Assembly (NCBI RefSeq): GCF_039535785.1
Contig: NZ_BAAAXV010000011.1
Location: 62,001 to 126,000, forward strand
DNA: 64,000 nt
From: Nonomuraea helvata
GTDB lineage: Bacteria > Actinomycetota > Actinomycetes > Streptosporangiales > Streptosporangiaceae
Reading direction: 5' to 3'
Made by a program: the position numbers and the translations under genes. The notes under the pieces were generated by a model, which made no database searches, had not been told where the DNA came from, and was given only the letters and a program-made list of their open reading frames with translations. Of this stretch, positions 19,736 to 28,926 are shown in pieces (position 1 is the first letter of the stretch; each line of letters begins with the position of its first letter).

Positions 19736-21469
19736 TTAAACAAGCTCGAGCGGTTCGTCCCGACTCACCAGCGCCGCGTAGTGGCCGCCGCGCGCCATCA
19801 GCTCGTCGTGGGTGCCGCGCTCGACGATCTTCCCGTCGTCCAGCACGGCGATCTGGTCCGCGTCGCGGACGGTGGACAGCCGGTGCGCGATCATGATCGT
19901 GGTACGGCCCTGCGCCAGGCTGTCGAGCGCCTCCTGCACGGCCCGCTCGGTCTGGGTGTCCAGCGCGCTGGTGGCCTCGTCGAGGACCAGCACCGGCGGG
20001 TTGCGCAGCAGCGTGCGCGCGATGGCCAGGCGCTGCTTCTCGCCGCCCGAGAACCGGTAGCCGCGCTCGCCCACCAGGGTGTCGTAGCCGTCGGGCAGCG
20101 AGGCGATGTGGTCGTGGATGCGCGCCGCCCGCGCCGCCGCCTCCAGCTCCTCGTCGGTGGCCGACGGCCTGGCGAAGCGGAGGTTGTCCGCGATCGAGGC
20201 GTGGAACAGGTACGTCTCCTGCGACACGACGCCGACCGCCTCGCTCAGCGTCTCGAACGTCAGCTCCCGCACGTCCACCCCGTCGATCGTGACCCGGCCG
20301 CCGGTGACGTCGTAGAGCCTGGGCAGCAGGTAGCTGAGTGTGGTCTTGCCCGATCCGGTCTCGCCCACGATGGCCAGGCTGGAGCCGGGAGGGACCGTGA
20401 GCTCCACGCCGGTGAGCGTGGGGGCCTCGCCGTACGAGAAGTCGACGTCCTCGAAGCGGACCTCGCCGCGCACGTCGCGCAGCTCCCGCGTGCCGGGGTG
20501 GATGTCGACCGGCAGGTCGAGGTACTCGAAGATCCGCGCGAACAGCGCCAGCGAGGTCTGCACGTCCACGCCCAGCCGCAGCAGCGACACCATCGGCCGG
20601 AACAGGCTGGTCTGCAACGTCGTGAACGCCACCAGCGTGCCGACCGAGATCGCGCCCGTGTAGCCGACGGCCCAGTAGATCAGCGCGGGCATCGCGGCCA
20701 TGACGAGCTGGATCGACGACTGCCGCCAGCGTCCGGCCATGCTCACCCGCACGCCGACGTCGGCCAGCTCGCCGGAGGCCCGCCCGAAGCCCTCGGTCAG
20801 CTCGCCGGAGCGGCCCATGGTGCGGCCCAGCAGGATGCCGCTGATCGACAGCGACTCCTGGACCATGGACGCGATGCCGGCCAGCTTGCGCTGCTGCTCG
20901 GCGGTGATGCGCTTGCGTTCGCGGCCGACGTTGCGGCTGATCCACACGAACACCGGCATCAGCAGCAGCGAGATCACCGTCAGCCGCCACTCGAGCGCGA
21001 CCATGGCGACGATGGTGGCGATCACCGTGGTGAGGTTGGAGACGAGGGAGGCGGCGGTCGTGGTGACGACCGACTGCATGCCGCCGATGTCGTTGGCGAT
21101 GCGCGACTGCACCTCGCCGGTCCTGGTGCGGGTGAAGAACGCCAGCGACATGCGCTGCAGGTGACCGTAGACGGCGAGGCGCAGGTCGTGCATCACGCGC
21201 TGGCCCACGGTGGTGGAGATCAGTGTCTGCAGCACGTCGAACACGTTGGTGGTGACCGCCACCGCGATCATGCCCAGGGCCAGCAGTGTGAGCAGGCCGG
21301 CGTCCCTGGCCGGGATCGCCACGTCCAGCACCTCGCGCAGCAGGAACGGCGAGGCCAGCGCCACCAGGGACGACAGGAGGATGAGGACGCCCACCAGGGC
21401 CAGGCGGCCACGGTAGGGGCGGAACAGTTTGATGATGCGCCCGAGAGGCGCGCGTGGTTCCTCCGCCAA
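19736..21469 (-). CDS. ABC exporter half-transporter (fused permease and ATPase)
   Basis: A 577-aa type IV ABC exporter. Residues about 20-310 hold six membrane helices and residues 335-575 the ATPase: Walker [10 protein letters not shown] near 373, Q-loop QETYLF, signature [10 protein letters not shown] near 480, Walker [13 protein letters not shown] near 503, H-loop AHRLST. It probably works as a homodimer exporting drugs or lipids. The TTG at 21469 has GGAGG six bases upstream. It is divergent from a MarR gene, with a 24-base palindrome between, so MarR control is likely. Confidence 0.92.
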   Translation of the reverse strand: MAEEPRAPLGRIIKLFRPYRGRLALVGVLILLSSLVALASPFLLREVLDVAIPARDAGLLTLLALGMIAVAVTTNVFDVLQTLISTTVGQRVMHDLRLAVYGHLQRMSLAFFTRTRTGEVQSRIANDIGGMQSVVTTTAASLVSNLTTVIATIVAMVALEWRLTVISLLLMPVFVWISRNVGRERKRITAEQQRKLAGIASMVQESLSISGILLGRTMGRSGELTEGFGRASGELADVGVRVSMAGRWRQSSIQLVMAAMPALIYWAVGYTGAISVGTLVAFTTLQTSLFRPMVSLLRLGVDVQTSLALFARIFEYLDLPVDIHPGTRELRDVRGEVRFEDVDFSYGEAPTLTGVELTVPPGSSLAIVGETGSGKTTLSYLLPRLYDVTGGRVTIDGVDVRELTFETLSEAVGVVSQETYLFHASIADNLRFARPSATDEELEAAARAARIHDHIASLPDGYDTLVGERGYRFSGGEKQRLAIARTLLRNPPVLVLDEATSALDTQTERAVQEALDSLAQGRTTIMIAHRLSTVRDADQIAVLDDGKIVERGTHDELMARGGHYAALVSRDEPLELV

Positions 21470-21495
21470 GTGGGGCCTCCTTTCAGATGTCCACT

Positions 21496-21519
21496 CAAAC
21501 AGAGGTTAACTCATATTTG
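21496..21519. promoter_or_regulatory. 24-bp imperfect palindrome, likely MarR operator
   Basis: CAAA (21496-21499) mirrors TTTG (21516-21519) around an exact GTTAAC centre (21505-21510). Eight of twelve base pairs match. It sits in the only AT-rich stretch between the divergent exporter and MarR genes. Confidence 0.55.
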
Positions 21520-21540
21520 TTCCGGCTAAACTTCGGGAGT

Positions 21541-21960
21541 ATGGAAGAGACGGAGCTCGCCGAGCTCTTGCACCTGGTGGGGCGGCGGTTGCGGCACGGG
21601 TACATCCAGCGGCTGGGGCCGCTCGGGCTCAACCCCGGCCAGGCGCGCGCCCTGCGTGCGCTCGCCGACGCCGCGCAGCCGCTGCGCATGGTGCAGCTGG
21701 CCGACCACCTGCGGATCGTGCCACGCTCGCTCACGCCGGTGGTGGACGCCCTGGAGTCGGCGGGGCTCGTACGCCGGGAGGTCGATCCCGCCAGCCGCCG
21801 CTCCACGCTGCTGCTGATCACCCCGGAGGGCCGCCGCCTCGCCGCCCGCGCCCGCGACGCCCGCCGCGAGGAGGGGCAGGAGCTCTTCGCCGTGCTGTCG
21901 GAGGAGCAACGCGACCAGCTCCGGAACCTGCTGAGTTTGGTGGAGGAGCAATTCCGCTGA
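21541..21960 (+). CDS. MarR-family transcriptional regulator
   Basis: A 139-aa winged-helix regulator. The recognition helix region is MVQLADHLRIVPRSLTPVVDALESAG, followed by the wing LVRREVDPASRRSTLLLITPEGR and a C-terminal dimer helix. The ATG at 21541 begins the MarR-typical EETELAELLHLVGRRLR helix. The frame is open to 21454, but the upstream part carries the palindromic operator and the exporter's ribosome site. Likely represses the divergent ABC exporter and itself; the ligand is unknown. Confidence 0.88.
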   Translation: MEETELAELLHLVGRRLRHGYIQRLGPLGLNPGQARALRALADAAQPLRMVQLADHLRIVPRSLTPVVDALESAGLVRREVDPASRRSTLLLITPEGRRLAARARDARREEGQELFAVLSEEQRDQLRNLLSLVEEQFR

Positions 21961-22098
21961 CCCGCGCCGGGGGTTCCGGACGCTCCCGCCCGGCGTTCCT
22001 GCGCACGCCCAACACGGGGCCGGCGCGTTTCGGGGCGCGGCGTGGCGACGCGACGGGTGGGCGCGGGTGTGCCGAGACGCCGTGAGAGGGGCGGGGGT

Positions 22099-23124
22099 TC
22101 AGGCGGCGGGCGGGGTGATGACGGTGCCGCCGAGGACCGTGCCGAGCCAGGGTGGCTGGGCCACAAGAGCCGAGTACGGGTATCGGCCGCGGGCGTCGAA
22201 GACGGCGAAGTCGGCCCGGGTGCCGGGCGCCAGTGATCCGATCCGCCCCTCGCCCCGGTCCATCCCCAGCGCGCGAGCCCCGCCCAGCGTGGCCGCCTCC
22301 ACCAGCTTGCCGTCCAGCCCCCGGGAAATGCGCAGCCCGAGCTCACGGGCGTTCCGCTTGATCGCCCCCGCGACCCCGAGCACGCCGCCGGGACCGGGGT
22401 GGGGGCCGGTGGCGAGGGCGAACGGGTTGCCCTCGTCGAGGAGCGCCGGCACGTCGGCCCCAGGCGAAGGGCCGGCCGGGTGGACGGCCACCACGGTCCG
22501 GCGCAGCCGCAGCAGCTTGCGCTCCCCGGGGTCCAGGGGCCGGGCGCAGGCGACGTGGCAGAGCCGCCCCAGCACCCCCGCCTCGTCCAGGGCCGCGGGG
22601 GAGTGCCGGTCCAGATCCGCCAGCAGTCGCAGCCCGAACGTCCTGGCCAGCACCGCCACGTCCTCCAGCACCTGCGGATCCGGCGTGTGCGCCGCGATCC
22701 CCACCGTGCACGGCCGCTCGACCTCGCGAATGGTCGTGATCAGGGCGTTCCGCCCGTACGCCTCCCACTCCTCCTCGCTCCGGCTGGTCACCTCGACGTA
22801 CGAGATGCCGGGAACCCCGACGGGATCGGCCAGGTCGGACATCACGCCGGCCCGAGCGGTCACGCCGGCGGCGGGGGCGGCGCCGCAGGCGTCCACCAGT
22901 CCGGCCACGATCATCCCCGTCCACCGCACTTCGGTGGCGCGCCGGAAGGACGAGAGCACCGAGGCCCGCGTGCCGACCTTGACCACTCGGTCACCCCTGA
23001 CCGCCACCGCACCGTCACGGATCGGATCGGTGCAGACAGGAAGGACGAGCGGGGCGGAATGGACGACGACGGGCGCAGGCGCGCGCCTGCCCAGAGCCGG
23101 GCCGGCGCGCATCGCAGACGGCAT
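22099..23124 (-). CDS. Amidohydrolase-fold protein lacking the HxH metal motif
   Basis: A 341-aa protein with amidohydrolase composite-domain features: the N-terminal VVHSAPLVLPVCTDPIRDGAVAVRGDRVVKVG strands and the C-terminal LGMDRGEGRIGSLAPGTRADFAVFD strands. Where active enzymes read PG-x-VNAHxH it reads MIVAGLVDACGA, so both His ligands are missing. A hydrolytic role is therefore unlikely. Related proteins are labelled imidazolonepropionase-like. The ATG at 23124 has GGGAGA five bases upstream; the open frame further up to 23223 contains a promoter-like stretch (TTGCGT, 17 bases, TTTAAT) and is not included. Confidence 0.7.
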   Translation of the reverse strand: MPSAMRAGPALGRRAPAPVVVHSAPLVLPVCTDPIRDGAVAVRGDRVVKVGTRASVLSSFRRATEVRWTGMIVAGLVDACGAAPAAGVTARAGVMSDLADPVGVPGISYVEVTSRSEEEWEAYGRNALITTIREVERPCTVGIAAHTPDPQVLEDVAVLARTFGLRLLADLDRHSPAALDEAGVLGRLCHVACARPLDPGERKLLRLRRTVVAVHPAGPSPGADVPALLDEGNPFALATGPHPGPGGVLGVAGAIKRNARELGLRISRGLDGKLVEAATLGGARALGMDRGEGRIGSLAPGTRADFAVFDARGRYPYSALVAQPPWLGTVLGGTVITPPAA

Positions 23125-23254
23125 GAGATCTCCCGTCGGACTTCTCTTCAGGGCATTAAACGTGAGCCAGGACAAGTACGCAATCAGGACGAACAAGGCA
23201 ATTTCCCGGTACGGATAAGTCACGACAGGGCGCTCATTTCACAGCACCTGATCG

Positions 23255-23281
23255 TTGATCTCCTTCAATAACGTCTATACC
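23255..23281 (+). promoter_or_regulatory. Candidate promoter for leaderless M6 protease transcript
   Basis: TTGATC at 23255-23260 and TATACC at 23276-23281 (15-base spacer). The GTG start lies nine bases after the -10 box, which predicts a leaderless transcript and explains the missing ribosome site. Confidence 0.45.
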
Positions 23282-23289
23282 GTCAATCC

Positions 23290-25389
23290 GTGATTGTCCC
23301 GAAGAAGCTGTTGAAGGGGGTGCTGGCGGCCATCGTGCTGATCCCGGTGAGCCTCATGGCGACCCCCGCTTCCGCAGCACCCCCCACAGACCCCGAGTAT
23401 CCGTGGCGGCAGAACCACTGGCCGCAAACGCAGCCCTGGCAGCTCGACGCACCCGCCGACGCCCAGGCCCTGCGCACCCGCCCGCCCGGCGGCATCAAGC
23501 CCATCGACCCGCAGAACTGGGCGAACCCCGACAGCATGACGTGGGCGGACTACAAGCAGCCGCCCGGCACCAAGTGGAACGACCCGGCCGTCAAGGGGTC
23601 GAAGCGCACGTTCAAGGGCGCCCTCGTGCTGCTCGACTACCCGAACCAGCCGTTCGTGGTCACGCAGCCCAAGGGCTCGACCATCTACGCGAACCCGAGC
23701 GCCGAGGCCCACGACATCCCGCGCGACCAGGTGGCCAGGTTCTACCAGGACTTCCTCAACACCCCGAACGCCCTCAACAAGGGGCACACGATCCACGAGT
23801 ACTGGATGGAGGACTCAGGCGGCAGGTACGGGGTGGAGCTGACCGGGTTCGGGCCCTACACGCTGTCGGGCAAGGACCACGAGTACGCGATGGAGTTCCA
23901 GGGGGGCACCGGCTGCCCGTCCGGCGACAACTGCACCAAGAACCTGCGTACCGAGGGCAACGCCGCCTGGATCTCCGCCGTCGGCGAGGAGACGGCCAAG
24001 CAGTTCGACTTCGTCTTCTACCTGAGCGCCGGCCAGGACGAGTCGTCCACCTGGCAGGAGTTCGGGATGATGAAGTTCCCGACCAAGGAGGACGTGCCGG
24101 ACGAGTGGGGCCCGCCGGACCCGGCGCTGCCCAACTGGGTGGCCACCCGCTACGTCGACTGGACCTCCTGGCAGGCCGGCTCCAACTTCTGGCCGAACGC
24201 CCGCTTCGGCATCGACTCGGTGCAGGCCGAGAGCTCCGGCATGGCCGTCTACGCCCACGAGCTGAGCCACATCATGGGCATCGCCGACAACTACAACAAT
24301 CCGTACGGCGTACCGCCCAAACGGGCGTACACCGGCGTCTGGGAGATGCTGAGCCGCGGCAGCTTCAACGGCCCGGGCGGCCCGCACTCCCGCTGGCTGA
24401 TCCCGCCGACGGCCGGCGCGTCCATGGGCGCCCAGCACATGCTCCGCAACAAGATCAAGCTGGAGATGGTGGACGAGCAGAACGTCTTACGCCTGTCGCG
24501 CGCGGCGCTCGACGAGTCGGGCCTGGTCACCGCCAGGGTCCTGGCCCGCGTGGCCCAGCCGGGCAAGAACGAGCTGGCCGGCGTCAACATCTCGTTCGAC
24601 ACCGACGGCGACAAGAGCTCGTGCGACAAGGCCGACCCGCTCTGCGACGGCGGCGGCTACGACAACTACACGGTCGAGGTGGTCGACCGCATGGGCACCG
24701 ACTCGTTCACCCCTGACTCCGGCGTCCTGCTGGCCAAGACCAAGAACCAGGACAAGGCCCCGTTCGAGTGGGTGATCGACGCGAACCCGCAGGACATCAA
24801 CATGACCGACTACGTCATGCCCGACGGGACCAGGGTGCCGATCACGATCGGCGACTACCGCCAGCTCGCCGACGCCCTCTTCCACGCCGGCACCGACTCC
24901 GGCAGCGAGTACGAGTACGTCGACCAGGCCAACCGCCTGCACTTCTACATCACCGACGTCAAGCGCGACCGCGACGGCCTCCTCTCCTACACGGTCGCCA
25001 TCCGCTCCCTCGACGGCGCGGGCCCGCAGAAGCGCGGCGTCAAGGTGCTCCCGGCGGCCGGCCTGCCGACCGGCAAGGGCATCTCCAGCTGCAAGTTCCC
25101 GCTGTTCAACACCGGGAGGTCCGCGCCGGCGCAGGGTCAGCACCCGGAGGACGTCAGCGCCTACCTCAACTCCGACGTCTACCGCCTCAAGGCTGAGGTC
25201 CAGGGCAAGGGCTGGACCGCCCAGCTCCCGAACGCGCTGGCCTCCGTCGCGTTCGGCAAGGAGGATCTGGTCACCGTGAACGCCGTGCGCGCGTCCGGCG
25301 GCGACCGGCTGGCCAGGGTCAAGCTCACCGCCACCTCGGAGAGCGACCCCAGCAAGACGGCGACGGCCACCTGTCATGTGATCGGCTAG
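23290..25389 (+). CDS. Secreted M6-family metalloprotease
   Basis: Exported zinc protease of 699 aa. A signal peptide (IVPKKLLKGVLAAIVLIPVSLMA, cleavage after ASA) is followed by a prodomain-like region. The zinc site HELSHIMGIAD near residue 322 fits HExxHxxGxxD of the immune-inhibitor-A (M6) family, and a WEMLSRGSFNGPGG segment follows as the family's Met-turn region. The C-terminal 200 residues look like beta domains. The GTG at 23290 has no ribosome site but is well placed behind a -10 box. A strong hairpin ends the transcript at 25399-25432. Expected to degrade external proteins. Confidence 0.88.
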   Translation: MIVPKKLLKGVLAAIVLIPVSLMATPASAAPPTDPEYPWRQNHWPQTQPWQLDAPADAQALRTRPPGGIKPIDPQNWANPDSMTWADYKQPPGTKWNDPAVKGSKRTFKGALVLLDYPNQPFVVTQPKGSTIYANPSAEAHDIPRDQVARFYQDFLNTPNALNKGHTIHEYWMEDSGGRYGVELTGFGPYTLSGKDHEYAMEFQGGTGCPSGDNCTKNLRTEGNAAWISAVGEETAKQFDFVFYLSAGQDESSTWQEFGMMKFPTKEDVPDEWGPPDPALPNWVATRYVDWTSWQAGSNFWPNARFGIDSVQAESSGMAVYAHELSHIMGIADNYNNPYGVPPKRAYTGVWEMLSRGSFNGPGGPHSRWLIPPTAGASMGAQHMLRNKIKLEMVDEQNVLRLSRAALDESGLVTARVLARVAQPGKNELAGVNISFDTDGDKSSCDKADPLCDGGGYDNYTVEVVDRMGTDSFTPDSGVLLAKTKNQDKAPFEWVIDANPQDINMTDYVMPDGTRVPITIGDYRQLADALFHAGTDSGSEYEYVDQANRLHFYITDVKRDRDGLLSYTVAIRSLDGAGPQKRGVKVLPAAGLPTGKGISSCKFPLFNTGRSAPAQGQHPEDVSAYLNSDVYRLKAEVQGKGWTAQLPNALASVAFGKEDLVTVNAVRASGGDRLARVKLTATSESDPSKTATATCHVIG

Positions 25390-25398
25390 TGGATGAAC

Positions 25399-25432
25399 GA
25401 TGGGGTACGGCTGGCGCAAGCCGTACCCCATC
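25399..25432 (+). terminator. Strong 14-bp hairpin after M6 protease gene
   Basis: GATGGGGTACGGCT (25399-25412) pairs perfectly with AGCCGTACCCCATC (25419-25432), loop GGCGCA. It starts ten bases after the protease stop. An ATG at 25400 that opens the next frame lies inside this stem and is therefore not the start of the downstream gene. Confidence 0.85.
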
Positions 25433-25459
25433 GGTTTGAATCACCCCAGGGGGTGTTCG

Positions 25460-27985
25460 TTGACAGGCGAGCTGCCGGACAAGCCGAAACCACGACGGAG
25501 AAGGGTACGGTGGGCCGCGCCGGTCTCCGCGGGACTGGCGGCCGCCGCGGCGAGTGTGCTGACGGCGTCCATGGAGTGGGAGATCCCGGCGGGGGCCAAG
25601 ATCGCCGTCACCGGGGCGGCGGCCGCCCTCGTGGGGCTAACCACCTGGGCCACCACCGAGCCGCGCGGGCCCAAGCGCCCGGCGCTGCCCGGCCCCGCCT
25701 CGCTCTCGCCCGACCAGTGGCCGCCCGTCCCCGAGCACTTCACCGGGCGCGCGGAGTCGCTCGCCGAGTTACGCGAGGTCTTCACCGAGCGCAGGAAGTC
25801 CTCGGACCTGTCGCCGCCCCTCGTGGTCTCGGTGTACGGCCGGGGCGGCGTCGGCAAGTCGGCGCTGATGACCAGGTTCGGGCAGGAGGTGGCCGGCTGG
25901 TTCCCCGACGGCAGGCTCTACGCCGACCTGCGCGGCGGCGTGGACGCCCCGGTCCGCCCGGACGAGGTGCTGATGGGGTTTCTGCGCGCGCTGGACGTGC
26001 GCCTGACCACCGACCCCGGCGGCCTCGACGAGTTACGCAAGCTCTGGCTGACCTGGACCAAGGGCCGCAGGATCCTCGTCGGCCTGGACAACGCCCACGA
26101 CGCCGACCAGGTCAAAGCGCTGATCCCGGCCGAGCCCGGGTGTGCGGTGCTGGTCACGTCGCGTGCGCCGCTGTTCCTGAACGGCACCCATGACACGCGG
26201 CTCGCCGTGTTCAGCGAGGCGCACGGCGTGGAACTGCTGGCCCGGCTGGCCGGCGGCGCCAGGGTCGTCGAGGACCTCGACGCCGCCAAGGAGGTCGTGC
26301 GGATGTGCGACTACCTGCCGCTGGCGATCAACATCTGCGGCGCCCGGCTGGCCACCCGCGAGCAGTGGACCATGCGCGAGATGGCGGGGCGCCTGGCCGA
26401 CACCCGCCGCCGCCTCGACCAGCTCGAAGTGGCCCCGACGGTCGACAAGAGCGTGCGCGCCTCCGTACAGCTGAGCTACGACGACTGCACGGGGATGCAG
26501 CGCCGCCTGCTGCGCCTGCTCAGCGCGCTCACCGCGCCGGACGTGCCCGGATGGGTGGCCGGCGAGCTCCTCGACATCTCCGGGCTCGACGGCGCCGACC
26601 AGCTCGAGGCCCTCATCGACGCCCAGCTCGCCGAGTGCTCGGGCACCGACCAGACCGGCGCGATGCGTTACCGCCTGCACGACCTGGTCAGGGTGTTCGC
26701 CGCGGAGCTGGCCGAGCAGGACGAGGCAGGACGGCGCAGGGCCGCCGTCGAACGCGTGCTCTACGGCTACCGCCGCCGCGCCGAGGAGGCCGCGCAGGAC
26801 CGCTGGCCGCAGGACTGGAGCCGTGGCGGCCGCCGCGCCACGCCCGACGGGCAGGTACGGGCCGCCGACTGGCTCAACGCCGAGCGGCTGTCGCTGATCG
26901 CCATGATCCACCTGGCCCGCCAGCTCGAGCTGTGGGAGCTGACGTGGGGGCTGACCAGGGCGTTCTGCTCGCTGTGCCACTCGCTGCGCGCGTACTGGAC
27001 CGACTGGGTGGCCGTGGCGGAGATCGGCTGCGAGGCCGCCGCGCAGAGCGGCGACCGGCGCGCGCTGGCCATCGCGCTGCTCGACAGCGCCTCCGTGCAC
27101 GGCGGCCTGGGCCTGCGCGAGCGGGCGCTGGAGGAGGCGGAACAGGCGCTGGAGGCGTTCGCCGGACTGGGGGAGTCGTGGTGGGCGGCCAGGGCCATGC
27201 GCACGATCGGGATGACGCTGTTCAGCGACGGCCACCTGGACCGGGCGCAGGATTACCTCATCGGGGCCATCACCGCGTTCAAGGGCGAGGACGACCTGTG
27301 GTGGATGGCCCGCACCCAGCGCAACCTGGCCGAGATGCGCATGGCGGAACGCCGTCCGGACGAGGCCAGGGAGCTGCTGGAGGACGCCCTGGAAATCTTC
27401 AAACGGGAGGGCAACCGCTACTCGGAGGCCCAGACGCTGCGCGTCTACGGCGAGGTGCTGGCCGCGCAGGCGCGCGCCGAGCACGGGGACGGCGACCACC
27501 GGCTGGCCGTCAACCTGTTCACCAGGGCCGGGTTCAGCCTCGACCGGGCCGCAGAGATGTTCAAGCAGCGCGGTGAGCTGTGGGAGGAGGCGCGCTGCCT
27601 GCGGGCCGCCGGAGAGGTGGGCGATCCGGACAACGGGCTGCGCGAGCTCGAGTACGTACGGCGGGCCGATCAGATCCTCGCTGCGCTGGGCGACTCGTGG
27701 GGGGTGGCCAGGACCGCCGTGTCGGCCGGTCGGGCGCTGGCGAGGCTGGGACGGACCCAGGAGTCGGAACGGGAGCTGCGGCGGGCCGTGCGGGGGTTCG
27801 AGGAGCTCGAGGACCGGTGGTGGATGGCCAGGAGCCTGCGTTACCTCGGCGAGGCGCATCTGGACGCGGGAAGCAGCGGGGCCGCGGTGGAGCCGCTGGA
27901 GCAGGCCAGGGAGATCTACCGCAGCCTCGGCAACGAGGCCGGCATGCGCCGTACCCTGGAGCTGCTGAGACGCGCCGCGCGCTGA
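25460..27985 (+). CDS. Membrane-anchored STAND/NB-ARC ATPase with TPR repeats
   Basis: An 841-aa signalling ATPase. The TTG at 25460 with AGGGGG six bases upstream is chosen over the ATG in the terminator. Residues 17-38 and 45-65 are two hydrophobic helices after an Arg/Lys-rich N-terminus. The NB-ARC domain follows: P-loop VYGRGGVGKS at 125-134, Walker B ILVGLDNAHD near 210, CAVLVTSRAP near 230, and the GxP-like CDYLPLAI near 285. From about 470 come helical TPR repeats with repeated WWAAR/WWMAR signatures. No DNA-binding domain is present. Possible roles are membrane-linked stress or phage sensing; no partner is proven. Confidence 0.8.
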   Translation: MTGELPDKPKPRRRRVRWAAPVSAGLAAAAASVLTASMEWEIPAGAKIAVTGAAAALVGLTTWATTEPRGPKRPALPGPASLSPDQWPPVPEHFTGRAESLAELREVFTERRKSSDLSPPLVVSVYGRGGVGKSALMTRFGQEVAGWFPDGRLYADLRGGVDAPVRPDEVLMGFLRALDVRLTTDPGGLDELRKLWLTWTKGRRILVGLDNAHDADQVKALIPAEPGCAVLVTSRAPLFLNGTHDTRLAVFSEAHGVELLARLAGGARVVEDLDAAKEVVRMCDYLPLAINICGARLATREQWTMREMAGRLADTRRRLDQLEVAPTVDKSVRASVQLSYDDCTGMQRRLLRLLSALTAPDVPGWVAGELLDISGLDGADQLEALIDAQLAECSGTDQTGAMRYRLHDLVRVFAAELAEQDEAGRRRAAVERVLYGYRRRAEEAAQDRWPQDWSRGGRRATPDGQVRAADWLNAERLSLIAMIHLARQLELWELTWGLTRAFCSLCHSLRAYWTDWVAVAEIGCEAAAQSGDRRALAIALLDSASVHGGLGLRERALEEAEQALEAFAGLGESWWAARAMRTIGMTLFSDGHLDRAQDYLIGAITAFKGEDDLWWMARTQRNLAEMRMAERRPDEARELLEDALEIFKREGNRYSEAQTLRVYGEVLAAQARAEHGDGDHRLAVNLFTRAGFSLDRAAEMFKQRGELWEEARCLRAAGEVGDPDNGLRELEYVRRADQILAALGDSWGVARTAVSAGRALARLGRTQESERELRRAVRGFEELEDRWWMARSLRYLGEAHLDAGSSGAAVEPLEQAREIYRSLGNEAGMRRTLELLRRAAR

Positions 27986-27989
27986 TCCT

Positions 27990-28862
27990 TCAGGTGAGCG
28001 GGCTCCTGATCAGCTCGCCCGCCGCCTGCCTCGCCTGGAGGATGCTCTCCTCGAACAGCTTGCGCACGTGCGCCGCCTGATCGGCCAGCTCCCTGATGCG
28101 CTGGTGGGCCAGGTCGTCCCGCACGGTGTCGGCGATCAGCTGCTGGTACTCGGGGGTCTTGGCGGCCAGCGCCTCGAGCCGCCGGTGCGCGTGGTAGACC
28201 CGGTCCGCCTTGATCACCTGCTTGGCGTACTTCTCCAGGTGGCGTACGCGCCGCGACAGCGACGTCCAGGCGGCGTCCAGCGCGCTGGAGTAGGGCTTGA
28301 ACGCGTCCTCCAGGCCCGGCGGCAGCTCGCGGGGGACGAGCTTGCCGTGCTCGGAGTGCATGGACGACAGCCGCCGCAGCCGCTGGGCGATCTGCCAGAT
28401 CTCCTCGGGCAGCGACACCTGGTTCTCGATGCTGTCGATCAGGCCGTCCTTGTGGACGCGGGAGGCCATGATCGCGTCGACCGCGTTCTGGGCCCTGCGC
28501 AGCAGCATCTGGCAGGGGTAGTCCAGGTCCTCCGGGATGACGTAGTAGTTGGCATGGACCTGGGCCAGGCTGAGTTTCCGCCGAGTCGAGCGATAGGTGC
28601 TGTCCATCGCCATCCAGCGGATCAGGACGATCAGGCCGACTCCCATGCCCGCGATCAGTAGACCCTCCATTCCGGTCATCAGGCCGAGCATCGCCAGGAA
28701 GCCGGGGAGGATGAAGAGGACGGCGGGGTTCTTCGTGGTGTCCATGCGTGCACCCGATCGGGCCTTGCGGAGGATGTGCGGGGTCGACCGCAGCTCGACC
28801 GAGATCTCCGGGGGCAGCGATGGATCGATCACCAGCCGTGGAGGCAGAGCTCGTGGATCCAT
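27990..28862 (-). CDS. Membrane protein with long coiled-coil cytoplasmic part
   Basis: A 290-aa protein of unknown function. An N-terminal 40 residues is followed by two adjacent hydrophobic helices (NPAVLFILPGFLAMLGLMTGM and LLIAGMGVGLIVLIRWMAM), then about 190 residues that are almost wholly helical and charged, ending in QARQAAGELIRSPLT. It is convergent with the STAND ATPase, four bases between stops, and divergent from a tyrosine phosphatase. The ATG at 28862 has no clear ribosome site, so the start could be the internal ATG at the second Met. I recognise no domain name. Confidence 0.7.
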   Translation of the reverse strand: MDPRALPPRLVIDPSLPPEISVELRSTPHILRKARSGARMDTTKNPAVLFILPGFLAMLGLMTGMEGLLIAGMGVGLIVLIRWMAMDSTYRSTRRKLSLAQVHANYYVIPEDLDYPCQMLLRRAQNAVDAIMASRVHKDGLIDSIENQVSLPEEIWQIAQRLRRLSSMHSEHGKLVPRELPPGLEDAFKPYSSALDAAWTSLSRRVRHLEKYAKQVIKADRVYHAHRRLEALAAKTPEYQQLIADTVRDDLAHQRIRELADQAAHVRKLFEESILQARQAAGELIRSPLT

Positions 28863-28926
28863 ACGTTCATGCTGCGTTATGAACCTCGAATTCGCTCATA
28901 TTTGGCGGACATATAGGGTCGCAATA

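Noticed and set aside
19781-21529. A 582-codon plus frame opposite the ABC exporter
   Set aside because: Antisense shadow, composition of His/Gln/Arg repeats, no start signal; the exporter motifs on the minus strand are unambiguous.
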